NCBI GenBank assembly: GCA_003251535.1
Contig: QKFD01000103.1
Coordinates: forward strand, 57,806-121,805
Source: Chromatiales bacterium
GTDB lineage: Bacteria; Pseudomonadota; Gammaproteobacteria; Thiohalomonadales; Thiohalomonadaceae
Direction of reading: 5' to 3'
Length of the DNA stretch: 64,000 nucleotides
Shown: in pieces, positions 43,223 to 53,859 of the stretch
How positions within the stretch are numbered: the stretch's first letter is position 1
Layout: every line of letters begins with the position of its first letter
Position numbers and translations under genes: made by a program
Notes under the pieces: model-generated
Told to the model about the DNA's origin: nothing
Databases searched by the model: none
Seen by the model: only the letters and a program-made list of their open reading frames with translations

Positions 43223-44731
43223 TCAGCGTAGGAACAGATTGAAGGAGGGATTGCCCGTCTCCTCGCAGCTGGGGTAGTCGAGCTGGTCGAGGAAGCGGCG
43301 GAAGCTGTACTCATCCCCGGGCGGGACCTGGATCCCCGCCAGAACCCGGCCGTAGTCGGCCCCATGGTTGCGGTAGTGGAACATGGAGATATTCCACTTG
43401 CCGCCAATGCGGTTGAGAAACTGGAGCAGGGCGCCCGGTCGCTCCGGGAACTCGAAACGCAGTAGCCGCTCGCCCGCCACGCTGGCGCGCCCCCCCACCA
43501 TATAGCGGACATGGAGCTTGGCCATCTCGTTGTCGGTAAGGTCCACCACCCCGTAACCGGCATGTTCCAGTAGCTCGCGCACCTGACCCCGTTCGTCACG
43601 CCGACCCACCTGTACGCCGACGAAGACGTGGGCCTCATGGTCATCGGAGTAGCGGTAGTTAAACTCGGTGATGGCGCGGGTCCCCAGGGTCTCGCAGAAG
43701 GCCCGAAAGGCGCCGGGGCGCTCGGGGATGGTGACGGCGAACAGCGCTTCACGCTGCTCCCCCAAGGCGGCCCGTTCGGCGACGTGGCGCAGCCGATCAA
43801 AGTTGATGTTGGCCCCGCTCTCGATGGCCACCAGCCGCTTGCCGCTCAGCTGCTCGCGGGCCACATAGCGCTTTAACCCCGCGACTGCCAAGGCGCCGGC
43901 CGGCTCGGCGATGGAGCGGGTGTCGTCGAAGATATCCTTGATGGCGGCGCACACCTCATCGGTGGAGACCAGGATCACCTCATCGACATACTCCCGGGCG
44001 ATGCGGAACGGCTCCTCGCCGATCTGTTTGACTGCTACACCATCGACGAAGATCCCCACCTGGTCCAGCACCACTCGCTGTTGGGCAGCCAGGGCGGCGT
44101 GCAGGGTGGGGGCGTCATCCGGCTCGACGCCGATCACCTTGATCTCCGGGCAGAGGTACTTGGTATAGGCCGCCACACCCGCGATGAGACCACCGCCGCC
44201 CACCGGGACAAAGATGGCGTGCAGATCCGTGGCGTGGGTGTGGAGGATCTCCATCGCTACAGTGCCCTGGCCGGCGATCACTTCAGGGTCGTCGTAGGGG
44301 TGGATGAAGGTGCGGCCCTGCTGCTGCGCCAGTTCGAAGGCGCGCTGGAGGGCGTCATCATAGGTGTTGCCGTGGAGGGCGATCCCGGCCCCGAGGGCGC
44401 GCACCGCATCCACCTTGATGGGGGGCGTCGTCTCGGGCATGACAATGAGGGCATCGAGCCCCAGGTGGCGGGCCGAGAGGGCCACCCCCTGGGCGTGGTT
44501 GCCGGCGGAGGCGGCGATGACGCCGCGCTCCCGCGCCTCCCGTGGGAGGTTGACCATCTTGTTGCAGGCGCCGCGCAGCTTGAAGGAGAAGACCGGCTGG
44601 AGATCTTCGCGCTTCAGCAGTACCTCGTTGCCGAGCTTGCGGCTCAAGGTACGGGCGGGGTCCATAGGGGTTTCGCGCGCCAGGTCGTAGACGCGGGCGC
44701 GTAGGATCATTTTGGCATACTGTTCGAGCAT
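43223..44731 (-). CDS. ilvA: Threonine ammonia-lyase, biosynthetic
   Basis: This 502-residue PLP enzyme deaminates threonine to 2-oxobutyrate, the committed step to isoleucine. The PLP lysine is Lys51 in FSFKLRGA; SAGNHAQGVAL and PVGGGGLIAG hold the phosphate and cofactor. Two ACT-like regulatory domains follow at about 325-415 and 420-502 (RPGAFRAFCETLGTRAITEF, RPGALLQFLNRIGGKWNISM), which mark the allosteric biosynthetic form inhibited by isoleucine. The length is close to E. coli IlvA (514). The ATG at 44731 is the family start; longer frames run toward rpiA. Confidence 0.95.
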   Translation of the reverse strand: MLEQYAKMILRARVYDLARETPMDPARTLSRKLGNEVLLKREDLQPVFSFKLRGACNKMVNLPREARERGVIAASAGNHAQGVALSARHLGLDALIVMPETTPPIKVDAVRALGAGIALHGNTYDDALQRAFELAQQQGRTFIHPYDDPEVIAGQGTVAMEILHTHATDLHAIFVPVGGGGLIAGVAAYTKYLCPEIKVIGVEPDDAPTLHAALAAQQRVVLDQVGIFVDGVAVKQIGEEPFRIAREYVDEVILVSTDEVCAAIKDIFDDTRSIAEPAGALAVAGLKRYVAREQLSGKRLVAIESGANINFDRLRHVAERAALGEQREALFAVTIPERPGAFRAFCETLGTRAITEFNYRYSDDHEAHVFVGVQVGRRDERGQVRELLEHAGYGVVDLTDNEMAKLHVRYMVGGRASVAGERLLRFEFPERPGALLQFLNRIGGKWNISMFHYRNHGADYGRVLAGIQVPPGDEYSFRRFLDQLDYPSCEETGNPSFNLFLR

Positions 44732-44868
44732 GGCCGCTACGATACCACGCTTAGTGGGGCGGCCCCTACGGGTGAGAGGGGACCATGGCGTATACTTCCC
44801 TGTTCGCGGCGCTGCGGCGTCGGTTGGGGTTTGCACAGATAAGAGAACAAATAGAAGCGGAGAACGCG

Positions 44869-45525
44869 ATGAACCAGGATGAGATGAAGAAGGCGGTAGC
44901 CCGGGCCGCCCTCGACTATGTGCCCGATGGCGAGGTGATCGGTATCGGCACCGGCTCTACAGCCAACTTTTTTATCGATCTATTGGCCGATATCAAGCAC
45001 CGCATTGAGGGTACGGTGGCCAGCTCAGTGGCCAGTGCCGAGCGGCTCAAGGGCCATGGGATCCCCGTGTTTGATCTCAATGAGGTGGGGACCTTGGGGC
45101 TCTACGTGGATGGGGCCGATGAGACCAACCACCATGGACACCTGATCAAGGGCGGTGGCGGCGCCCTGACGCGGGAGAAGATCGTAGCGGCTTCGAGCCG
45201 CAAGTTTGTCTGCATCGTCGATGAGAGCAAGGTGGTGGATCTGCTGGGCCGCTTCCCGCTGCCGGTGGAGGTGGTCCCGATGGCGCGCGGACTGGTGGCG
45301 CGGGAGCTGGTGGCCCTGGGGGGCGAGCCGGTCTACCGCGAGGGGTTTGTCACCGACAACGGCAACATCATCCTGGATGTACACAATCTGCGCATCATGG
45401 AGCCGGTCCAGCTGGAGGAGCGGATCAACCATCTAACCGGTGTCGTCACCAATGGTCTGTTTGCCCGCCGTCCCGCCGATGTGGTGTTGGTCGGCTCCCC
45501 TAACGGTGTGAAGACGCTGTTCTGA
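44869..45525 (+). CDS. rpiA: Ribose-5-phosphate isomerase A
   Basis: The 218-residue enzyme interconverts ribose-5-phosphate and ribulose-5-phosphate. Motifs are [37 protein letters not shown] and [18 protein letters not shown] lies 7 bases before the ATG at 44869 and the resulting length matches E. coli RpiA (219); an upstream extension to 44785 has no family similarity. It is divergent from ilvA, a pairing found in many gammaproteobacteria. It links with Rpe (26928-27620) in pentose phosphate conversion. Confidence 0.95.
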   Translation: MNQDEMKKAVARAALDYVPDGEVIGIGTGSTANFFIDLLADIKHRIEGTVASSVASAERLKGHGIPVFDLNEVGTLGLYVDGADETNHHGHLIKGGGGALTREKIVAASSRKFVCIVDESKVVDLLGRFPLPVEVVPMARGLVARELVALGGEPVYREGFVTDNGNIILDVHNLRIMEPVQLEERINHLTGVVTNGLFARRPADVVLVGSPNGVKTLF

Positions 45526-45530
45526 TCGCC

Positions 45531-45731
45531 ATGTTCAAGGGCCTCATCACCCTCGGTGTCATCATCGCCCTGGTGGGGTTGGCGCGGCCCTGGCTTTCCC
45601 GCATCGGTCTCGGTCGGCTGCCGGGCGATATCGCCCTGGAGTGGGGGAGTTTTCGATTCTATTTTCCTGTGACCACCTCCCTCCTCCTCAGCCTGCTGCT
45701 GTCGCTGGTGCTCTGGTTTTTCCGCAAATAG
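45531..45731 (+). CDS. DUF2905 small membrane protein
   Basis: The 66-residue protein has two hydrophobic helices (LITLGVIIALVGLARPWL and TTSLLLSLLLSLVLWFF) around the conserved loop LGRLPGDIALEWGSFRFYFP. That loop identifies DUF2905, a widespread family of unknown role. It follows rpiA by 5 bases and is surely cotranscribed. Confidence 0.85.
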   Translation: MFKGLITLGVIIALVGLARPWLSRIGLGRLPGDIALEWGSFRFYFPVTTSLLLSLLLSLVLWFFRK

Positions 45732-45814
45732 CTGGCGGCAGAGAGGGGAGGGGGTGGCCTTGGTTTCGGCTGGGCGTGCGGCACCGCCCATGAGGTTGCG
45801 CGAGGTGGTGGTGT

Positions 45815-46390
45815 ATGGAGGAGTTGGAGCGGAGGCAGTATTTTCGCATCGATGACCAGGTGCGCCTCAGCTGGCGTCTGCTGTCCCCCGCCGAGTATGG
45901 GGCCATCCTCGCCCGCCCCGAATCAGAGCGGGCCGATCCCTGTTCGCTGGTGGCCCAGTTCCACTCCATCTCCTCGCAGGCCGCGGCCCTGCTGGCCTCC
46001 ATCCGCAAGAGTCAGCCAGAGGTGGCCCACTATCTCACCCTGCTGGATAAGAAGCTCGATCTCATGGGGCGACTCATCGAGGGGGCCAACTTTGCCGAAG
46101 GGGAGGGGCCAAATGCCGAGGTGAATATCAGTGCCGGTGGGCTCGCCTTTCTCAGCGATGGCCCCGTCACTACCGGCAGTCACCTCGATCTGCGCATCAT
46201 CCTCTATCCGAGTTTTGTCTGCGTCCACCCCTATGCGGAGGTGGTCTACTGCCGGGAAGAGCAGGCGGGGCAATACCGTATCGGCGCCGAGTTTTCCGTC
46301 ATCTCCGAACCGGAGCGGGAGGCGTTGGTGCGTCATGTGATGGCCCACCAGTCGGCCCTCCGCCGCCGCGCTCGTCAGGGAGAGGAGTGA
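45815..46390 (+). CDS. PilZ domain protein
   Basis: The 191-residue soluble protein is probably a cyclic di-GMP receptor. The N-terminal RRQYFRID holds the RxxxR ligand motif, followed by a helical insert of about 80 residues (SISSQAAALLASIRKSQPEV, LLDKKLDLMGRLIE). A beta-barrel then carries NISAGGLAFLSDG, matching the second PilZ motif (D/N-x-S-x-x-G). The split arrangement with a helical insert is known in some PilZ proteins. It may act with the GGDEF cyclase encoded at 9894-11222, but no target is visible. Confidence 0.85.
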   Translation: MEELERRQYFRIDDQVRLSWRLLSPAEYGAILARPESERADPCSLVAQFHSISSQAAALLASIRKSQPEVAHYLTLLDKKLDLMGRLIEGANFAEGEGPNAEVNISAGGLAFLSDGPVTTGSHLDLRIILYPSFVCVHPYAEVVYCREEQAGQYRIGAEFSVISEPEREALVRHVMAHQSALRRRARQGEE

Positions 46391-46415
46391 GCGCGGCGGG
46401 GTCGCCTCGGTCGGC

Positions 46416-46964
46416 TTAGAAGCAGGGCTTCTCCGGCGCTGTTTTGTAGCGCTCGATGCTGTTGAGGATCTCCTGTTTGGCCTCCTCTATCCCGGTCCAG
46501 CCATCCACCTTGACCCATTTGCCCGGCTCCAGGTCCTTGTAGTGGGCAAAGAAGTGGGCGATCTGGGCGGTGAGCATCTCCGGTAGGTCCTCCGGCGACT
46601 GCACCTTTGAATACATCTTGCACAGCTTGTCCACCGGCACTGCCAGCAGCTTGGCATCGGCCCCCGCCTCGTCGGTCATCTTCAGCATTCCCACTGGCCG
46701 GCAGCGGATGACAGAACCAGAGATGAGGGGGATGGGGGTGACCACTAGCACATCCACCGGGTCGCCATCCTCAGAGAGGGTGTGGGGGATGTAGCCGTAG
46801 TTGCAGGGGTAGTGCATGGCGGTGTTCATGAAGCGATCGACGAACATGGCGCCGGTCTCTTTATCCACCTCATATTTCACCGGATCACTGTGGGCGGGGA
46901 TCTCGATGATGACATTGATGTCGTGGGGGACGTCGTGCCCCGAGGTCACACGGTCGAGGTTCAT
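46416..46964 (-). CDS. ppa: Soluble inorganic pyrophosphatase
   Basis: The 182-residue family I pyrophosphatase hydrolyses PPi to phosphate in the cytosol. [40 protein letters not shown] (with the metal-binding aspartates) and WVKVDGW are present. It lies on the same strand as hppA and PPi-PFK but behind the terminator at 47035-47062, so it is probably transcribed separately. Having a soluble PPase beside a membrane PPase and a PPi-consuming kinase implies that PPi level is regulated between these users. Confidence 0.95.
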   Translation of the reverse strand: MNLDRVTSGHDVPHDINVIIEIPAHSDPVKYEVDKETGAMFVDRFMNTAMHYPCNYGYIPHTLSEDGDPVDVLVVTPIPLISGSVIRCRPVGMLKMTDEAGADAKLLAVPVDKLCKMYSKVQSPEDLPEMLTAQIAHFFAHYKDLEPGKWVKVDGWTGIEEAKQEILNSIERYKTAPEKPCF

Positions 46965-47034
46965 GGCTGATGTCTCCGAGAGCTTACAAGAATCTGCTGG
47001 AAGGGCAGGCTTGCCCTATGGCGGGTCCCTGAAC

Positions 47035-47062
47035 GAAAAGAGGCCGGCGCAGGCCGGCCTCT
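47035..47062 (-). terminator. Rho-independent terminator of hppA
   Basis: A 10-bp stem (47039-47048 with 47053-47062) and a 4-base loop are followed, on the minus strand, by four T (47035-47038). It is 50 bases beyond the hppA stop and 71 before the ppa ATG. Confidence 0.8.
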
Positions 47063-47111
47063 GTCTATGGGCGGGTTAGGGTAACCGAGCCCGCCACAGG
47101 GTGACAAGTCA

Positions 47112-49142
<2,031 letters not shown>

Positions 49143-49261
49143 TGACTTTTACCCCTTGGTTTTTGTTGGCCTAAAAGGGAGCGTGGGAAGATTCTCGGCT
49201 CAGAGTTGGGTCAAGCCTCCCGCGCGGCTGCGACCCGGTAAGACGGCGCCGGGCCCCGGAT

Positions 49262-49291
49262 AAAAAGAAGGGGAGCCGTGCTCCCCTTCTT
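49262..49291 (-). terminator. Rho-independent terminator of the PPi-PFK gene
   Basis: A 12-bp stem (49265-49276 with 49280-49291), a 3-base loop and a T-run on the minus strand (complement of 49262-49266) begin 10 bases after the stop codon. It should end most transcripts before hppA, though readthrough is possible. Confidence 0.88.
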
Positions 49292-49300
49292 ACAGAACGA

Positions 49301-50563
49301 TTATTTCAGCTCGAAGTCGGCGAGCTTCTTCGGAACGCCAACATTCTTGAGCCGCACATACTGCGGCAGCCCATTCTTGTACGGCGGCGGATCCTCGCCC
49401 ACGATGAGCGGCTGGAGGTAGGTGCGGCACTTCGGCGTGATGCCGAAGCCATCCCGCGAGATGAAGCCCTTGGGCATCATCTTCTCCACGTTGGCCACCT
49501 TGTTGAGCGGCGCCTCGCCCACAACCCACTTATAGGGCTTGTCAGACTTGCGGACGATGGTTGGCATCACCGAGTTCTTGCCGGCCACTGCCAGCTCCAC
49601 CGCCGCCTTGCCCATGGCATAGGCCTGATCGACGTCGGTCTTGGAGGCCAGGTGGCGGGCGGCGCGCTGGAGGTAGTCTGCTACCGCCCAGTGGTACTTG
49701 AGACCCAGATCCTCTTTGATCATGTTGGCCACCACCGGCGCGGAACCACCCAGCTGGGCGTGGCCGAAGGCGTCGCGTAGCCCCTGATCAGAGAGGAACT
49801 TGCCGTCCTTGCCCTTCACCCCTTCGGAAACCACTACGGAAACGTAGCCGAACTTCTTCACTTTCTCATCCACCGCCTCCATGAATTTGGCGCGGTCGAA
49901 CGGTACCTCCGGGAACAGCACCACCACCGGGATCTCGGTATCCTCGTCGGAGGCGAGGGCGCCAGCGGCGGCAATCCAGCCGGCATGACGTCCCATCACC
50001 TCGATGATGAACACCTTGGTGGAGGTCTTGGCCATGGAGGCGACATCAAACGACGCCTCGCGCACGGAGGTGGCGATGTACTTGGCCACAGAGCCGAAGC
50101 CGGGGCAGTTGTCGGTGATGGGGAGGTCGTTGTCCACCGTCTTGGGGACATGGATGGCCTGGATGGGGTAGCCCATGGAGTCGGCCAGCTGTGAGACCTT
50201 GAGGCAGGTGTCGGCCGAGTCGCCGCCACCGTTGTAGAAGAAGTAGCCGATGTTGTGGGCCTCGAACACCTCGATCAGCCGCTCATATTCACGGCGATTC
50301 TGCTCCAGGCTCTTCATCTTGTAGCGGCAGGAGCCGAATGCCCCAGCGGGGGTGTAGCGGAGCTGGGCAATCGCCTTGGCGGACTCTTTGCTGGTGTCGA
50401 TCAGGTCTTCGGTAAGGGCTCCGATGATGCCGTTGCGGCCGGCATAGACCTTGCCAATCTTATCTTTGTGCTTGCGGGCCGTCTCGATGACGCCGCAGGC
50501 GGATGCGTTGATGACGGCAGTGACGCCGCCGGACTGGGCGTAAAACGCATTCTTCTTGGCCAT
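49301..50563 (-). CDS. Pyrophosphate-dependent 6-phosphofructokinase
   Basis: The 420-residue enzyme reversibly phosphorylates fructose-6-phosphate using PPi instead of ATP. The hallmarks are the acidic residue in GGGDSADT (Asp115, where ATP enzymes have Gly) and PKTVDNDL (Lys141, where ATP enzymes have Gly). The substrate block VMGRHAGWIAAAGAL is intact. In methylotrophs and sulfur-oxidising symbionts such enzymes also act on sedoheptulose-1,7-bisphosphate and replace the bisphosphatase of the Calvin or RuMP cycle; that is possible here but unproven. AGGGAGA lies 8 bases before the ATG. Neighbours hppA and ppa make a PPi cluster. Confidence 0.95.
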   Translation of the reverse strand: MAKKNAFYAQSGGVTAVINASACGVIETARKHKDKIGKVYAGRNGIIGALTEDLIDTSKESAKAIAQLRYTPAGAFGSCRYKMKSLEQNRREYERLIEVFEAHNIGYFFYNGGGDSADTCLKVSQLADSMGYPIQAIHVPKTVDNDLPITDNCPGFGSVAKYIATSVREASFDVASMAKTSTKVFIIEVMGRHAGWIAAAGALASDEDTEIPVVVLFPEVPFDRAKFMEAVDEKVKKFGYVSVVVSEGVKGKDGKFLSDQGLRDAFGHAQLGGSAPVVANMIKEDLGLKYHWAVADYLQRAARHLASKTDVDQAYAMGKAAVELAVAGKNSVMPTIVRKSDKPYKWVVGEAPLNKVANVEKMMPKGFISRDGFGITPKCRTYLQPLIVGEDPPPYKNGLPQYVRLKNVGVPKKLADFELK

Positions 50564-50612
50564 GCTTTGGGTGTCTCCCTGGTGCGATGCGCTGTTGTTG
50601 TGGTATTAGCGG

Positions 50613-50969
50613 TTACGGCTCCTGCTTAGCGGCCCTCTTGGCCTCGTAGTCGGCATGGACCTGCAAGAGCGTCACCGTGCACTCGGTGAGGTCGTCATAT
50701 TCATCGATGCCAGTGCCGTACTGTTCGCGCACACTATAGAAGAACGTGCAGCGATAGCGGCGCTCCCCAACCTTGAATATGACGAGATTCGCCCCGCGCT
50801 CGGGGTCTTGCCAGACGAGCGTGGGACAGCTACTGAGCTCGGAGGAGAGCGGGTTTAGACGCAGCTCGGCCTCGGCCAGATCGGGCTCGACCGGCTGCCG
50901 ATAGCGCTCCCGCAGCGTATTGCGGACAATCCACAACTCGTTGTCGTTGTAGTCCGGGATGGAGCTCAT
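50613..50969 (-). CDS. Hypothetical protein, unknown function
   Basis: The 118-residue acidic soluble protein has no recognised domain. It starts SSIPDYNDNELWIVRNTLRE, has a strand-rich middle (LVIFKVGERRYRCTFFYSV) and a helical C-terminus ending in KRAAKQEP. Its start is 225 bases from the divergent adenylate kinase gene, and it lies 49 bases upstream of PPi-PFK on the same strand, so the two probably share a promoter. A role in the PPi module is only guilt by association. Confidence 0.68.
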   Translation of the reverse strand: MSSIPDYNDNELWIVRNTLRERYRQPVEPDLAEAELRLNPLSSELSSCPTLVWQDPERGANLVIFKVGERRYRCTFFYSVREQYGTGIDEYDDLTECTVTLLQVHADYEAKRAAKQEP

Positions 50970-51194
50970 TTAGGGGGCCCCCAAATCGATCGCGGAAGGC
51001 GAAAAGGGATGGTTGCTAAGCGGCGCCCATGGGCGCAAGTGCGTCGCGTTGACTTGAACATTGAGTCGGATTAGCTTAAACGGACGCTGCCTTATAAGGC
51101 AATGCAATCTCCATATGCCAGTATGGAAAAAACTTTAGTCGCGCCGCTTCCCCACCCAGAAGAACTTTGAGCGGATCGCACCGGGAGAGAGTGA

Positions 51195-53231
51195 ATGAGA
51201 ATTGTACTGTTGGGGGCACCTGGGTCCGGCAAAGGCACCCAGGCGAAACTGCTGGTTGAACGCTATGGCATCCCTCAGATCTCTACCGGTGATCTTCTTC
51301 GCGCCGCGGTGCGGGCTGAGACCCCGCTAGGGCAGCAGGCCAAGGCAGCGATGGAGGCGGGGCAGCTGGTCAGTGACGATATCGTCGTCGGCATCATCCG
51401 GGAGCGGCTGGCCCAGCCCGATGCCGCAGGTGGCTTCATCCTTGACGGCTTTCCGCGCAACATCCCCCAGGCTGAGGCGCTGGATCGGATGCTGGAGGAG
51501 GTGGCGATGCCCGTGGAGGCGGCCATCCTCATCGACGTGGAGTTCGAGGTGTTGCTGGAGCGCTTGACGGGACGGCGCACCTGTGAATCTTGTGGCCAGA
51601 CCTACAACATCTACACCTCGCCGCCCAAGCTGGAGGAGCAGTGCGATCTCTGCGGCGGCAATCTGCGCCACCGGGCCGACGATAACGAAGAGACCATCAG
51701 CAATCGGCTGCGGGTCTACGACGCCCAGACCATCCCCCTCATCGAATACTTCCGCCGGCAGGAGAAGCTGCGGCGACTGGACGGGCAGCGTGAGATCGGC
51801 GAGATCTTCGCTGAGTTGAGCGAGTTGTTGGGGGCGCCGCCGGCCAGCGCCGCGGTTACCACGGCGCCACCCGCAGAGGTGGCCCCACCGCCAGTGGCGG
51901 TGGCGGAGCCGACCCCTGTGGTGTCGCCTCCCGCGGAGGCGGCTGTGGTCGAGGTGGCTACCACTACCCCCGAGGCGGAGGTCGCCACTCCCGAGACGCC
52001 ACCGGTTGCACCGCCCGCTGACAGCGGGCCCGAGTCCATCCCGGCCTCTGCGCCGGCACCTCGTCCCCATCGCCCCCGCCGACGGGCCACCCCAGCGACC
52101 CCCAAGGTCCAGCCGGCGGAGTCCGTCCCGGCCGAACAACCCCCTGTGGCGAGCAGCGAGCAGGCGGTAACCGCACCCAGGGGGAGCGGCAAGCGTCAGG
52201 CGACTGCGCCGAAGCGGGTGGCAGCGACCCATACGGGAGAGGCGGCGGAGGCGCCCACTGAAGTGGCAGCCCAACCGGCCGTTACCGCCAAGGTCCAACC
52301 CAAGGCTGCTGCCAAGGCCCAGCCGAAAGCCCAGCCAAAGGCGACCCCCAAGAGGGCGGCCACCGCTAAGGCCCAAGCCGTGGCCCCTGCGGCCAAGGCG
52401 CCGCCGCAGGCCGCTACCACCAAGGCCCAGCCAAAGGCGGCGGTCAAGCGTGCTGCGACCGCTAAGGCAGAACCGAAGGCAGCGGCCAAGCAGGCTGCCG
52501 CCCAGGCCCAGCCGAAGGCTGCTGCCAAACAGGCCGTAGCGACCAAGGCCCAGCCCAAGGCAGCCGCCAAAAAGGCCGCTACCGCCCAGGCCCAACCGAC
52601 GGTGGCGACGAAGAAGGCCACTACCACCAAGGCGCAGCCGAAGGCCGCTGCTAAGACGGCTACCGCCGCCAAAGCGCAGCCCAAGGCGGCCGCCAAGAAG
52701 GCTGCTACCACCCAGGCGCAACCGAAGGCAGCCACCAAGAAGGCCACTACCACCAAGGCGCAGCCGAAGGCCGCTGCTAAGACAGCTACCGCCGCCGCTA
52801 AGGCCCAACCGAAGGCGGCCACCAAGAAGGCCACTACCGCCAAGGCGCAGCCGAAGGCCGCTGCTAAGACGGCTACCGCCGCTAAGGCGCAACCGCAGGC
52901 GGCCACCAAGAAGGCCACTACCGCTAAGGCGCAACCGCAGGCGACCACCAAGAAGGCCGCTGTCGCCCAGGCCCAGCCGAAGGCGGCCACCAAGAAGGCC
53001 GCCACCGCCAAGGCGCAACCGAAGGCGGCGACCACCAAGAGGGCCACCACCGCCCAGGCGCAACCGAAGGCGGCCACCAAGAAGGCCACCACTGCCAAGG
53101 CGCAACCAAAGGCGGCGACAAAGAAGGCGGCTACTGCCCAGGCCCAGCCAAAAGCGGCCACGAAGAAGGCGGCAACTACCGCCAAGGCCAAACCGAAGGC
53201 CGCCACCACTGCGCGCAAGAAGGGGCGTTGA
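51195..53231 (+). CDS. adk: Adenylate kinase fused to a histone-H1-like repeat tail
   Basis: The protein has 678 residues, against about 215 for normal Adk. Residues 1-214 are a complete long-type adenylate kinase: GAPGSGKGT (7-15), DGFPRNIPQAEALD, and a LID with Cys130, Cys133, Cys150 and Cys153, the zinc-binding form that E. coli lacks. From about 215 to 360 comes a Pro/Ala/Val/Glu-rich linker. From about 365 to the end are some 20 copies of a 14-residue Lys/Ala repeat (KAQPKAATKKATTA type), ending ARKKGR. The reading frame is continuous through the tail. A weak promoter candidate is TTGACT (51049) with TAGCTT 17 bases on. The tail resembles AlgP/H1-like DNA-binding proteins. Confidence 0.93.
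   Translation: MRIVLLGAPGSGKGTQAKLLVERYGIPQISTGDLLRAAVRAETPLGQQAKAAMEAGQLVSDDIVVGIIRERLAQPDAAGGFILDGFPRNIPQAEALDRMLEEVAMPVEAAILIDVEFEVLLERLTGRRTCESCGQTYNIYTSPPKLEEQCDLCGGNLRHRADDNEETISNRLRVYDAQTIPLIEYFRRQEKLRRLDGQREIGEIFAELSELLGAPPASAAVTTAPPAEVAPPPVAVAEPTPVVSPPAEAAVVEVATTTPEAEVATPETPPVAPPADSGPESIPASAPAPRPHRPRRRATPATPKVQPAESVPAEQPPVASSEQAVTAPRGSGKRQATAPKRVAATHTGEAAEAPTEVAAQPAVTAKVQPKAAAKAQPKAQPKATPKRAATAKAQAVAPAAKAPPQAATTKAQPKAAVKRAATAKAEPKAAAKQAAAQAQPKAAAKQAVATKAQPKAAAKKAATAQAQPTVATKKATTTKAQPKAAAKTATAAKAQPKAAAKKAATTQAQPKAATKKATTTKAQPKAAAKTATAAAKAQPKAATKKATTAKAQPKAAAKTATAAKAQPQAATKKATTAKAQPQATTKKAAVAQAQPKAATKKAATAKAQPKAATTKRATTAQAQPKAATKKATTAKAQPKAATKKAATAQAQPKAATKKAATTAKAKPKAATTARKKGR
52290..53220 (+). 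repeat. 42-base coding minisatellite in the adk tail
   Basis: About 20 imperfect tandem units of 39-45 bases encode KAQPKAA-type 14-mers. Some neighbouring pairs, such as the units around 52620-52680 and 52755-52795, are almost identical, indicating recent slippage or recombination. All length changes visible keep the frame. Long antisense frames across this stretch are by-products of the repeat composition. Confidence 0.92.
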
Positions 53232-53279
53232 GCCACGGCGTAGGGTGACCGCCATCCCCACTAGGGGAGTAGCAAATGG

Positions 53280-53303
53280 GGCCGGCGTTATGCCGGCCTT
53301 GCT
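53280..53303 (+). terminator. Possible terminator after adk
   Basis: GGCCGGC (53280-53286) pairs with GCCGGCC (53292-53298) around GTTAT, and the outer AGCAA/TTGCT (53271-53275 and 53299-53303) can extend it past a 4-base bulge. Only two T follow the inner stem, so termination strength is doubtful. Confidence 0.4.
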
Positions 53304-53382
53304 ATGTCTGGATCTCCCTAATGGTGGTCGTTGCGGTGTCATCCCATACTGGGGTCAGATTACAACGACCAGAGGCGCTACC

Positions 53383-53820
53383 ATGAACCGTATCTCCGCT
53401 CTCCTACTTGCCGTCGCTATCACCTTGGGTATGGGACCAATGCTCGCCCTCGCCGATAGCTTGGAGCCGAAACACAAGGTGATCATCCAGGTGAGCAGTG
53501 CCGATGAAGAGACCCAGACCCTCGCCTTGAACAACGCCCGTAATCTGCAAGATGCCTTCGGCATGGACGATATCGCGGTGGAGGTGGTCGCCTACGGCCC
53601 GGGCCTCAGTCTGATGACCGCGGGGAGCCCGCTGCGGGCGCGGGTGGAGAGCATGGTGCAGCAGAATGTGGTCTTCTCCGCCTGTGAGAACACCATCAAA
53701 AACGCGGAGAAGAAGAGCGGTAAGCGCCCGGTACTGGCCGATGGGGTGACGGTGGTACCGGGTGGGGTGGCCCACATCGTCAAGCTCCAGGAGCAGGGGT
53801 ATAGCTACATCCGGCCGTGA
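53383..53820 (+). CDS. Secreted DsrE-family protein
   Basis: The 145-residue protein has a signal peptide (ISALLLAVAITLGMGPMLAL, cleaved near LAD) and a DsrE-like domain: KHKVIIQVSSADEETQTLAL, DDIAVEVVAYGPGLSLM, and a single Cys in VVFSACENTIKN. Cytosolic DsrE proteins transfer sulfur; exported single-domain relatives are common in sulfur-oxidising and other proteobacteria, but their job is unclear. The upstream frame to 53245 lacks a signal peptide, so the ATG at 53383 is preferred. Confidence 0.85.
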   Translation: MNRISALLLAVAITLGMGPMLALADSLEPKHKVIIQVSSADEETQTLALNNARNLQDAFGMDDIAVEVVAYGPGLSLMTAGSPLRARVESMVQQNVVFSACENTIKNAEKKSGKRPVLADGVTVVPGGVAHIVKLQEQGYSYIRP

Positions 53821-53859
53821 GTCGAGCGCTGTCCAGAGTGCAGTTACCCGCGGGGCGCC

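Noticed and set aside
51327..53342. Long minus-strand frames opposite the adk repeat tail (about 671 and 346 residues)
   Set aside because: They are Gly/Leu/Arg- or Ala/Val-rich mirror images of the Lys/Ala repeat, have no recognisable domain, and overlap a proven adenylate kinase frame. GC-rich repeats without stop codons create such shadows.
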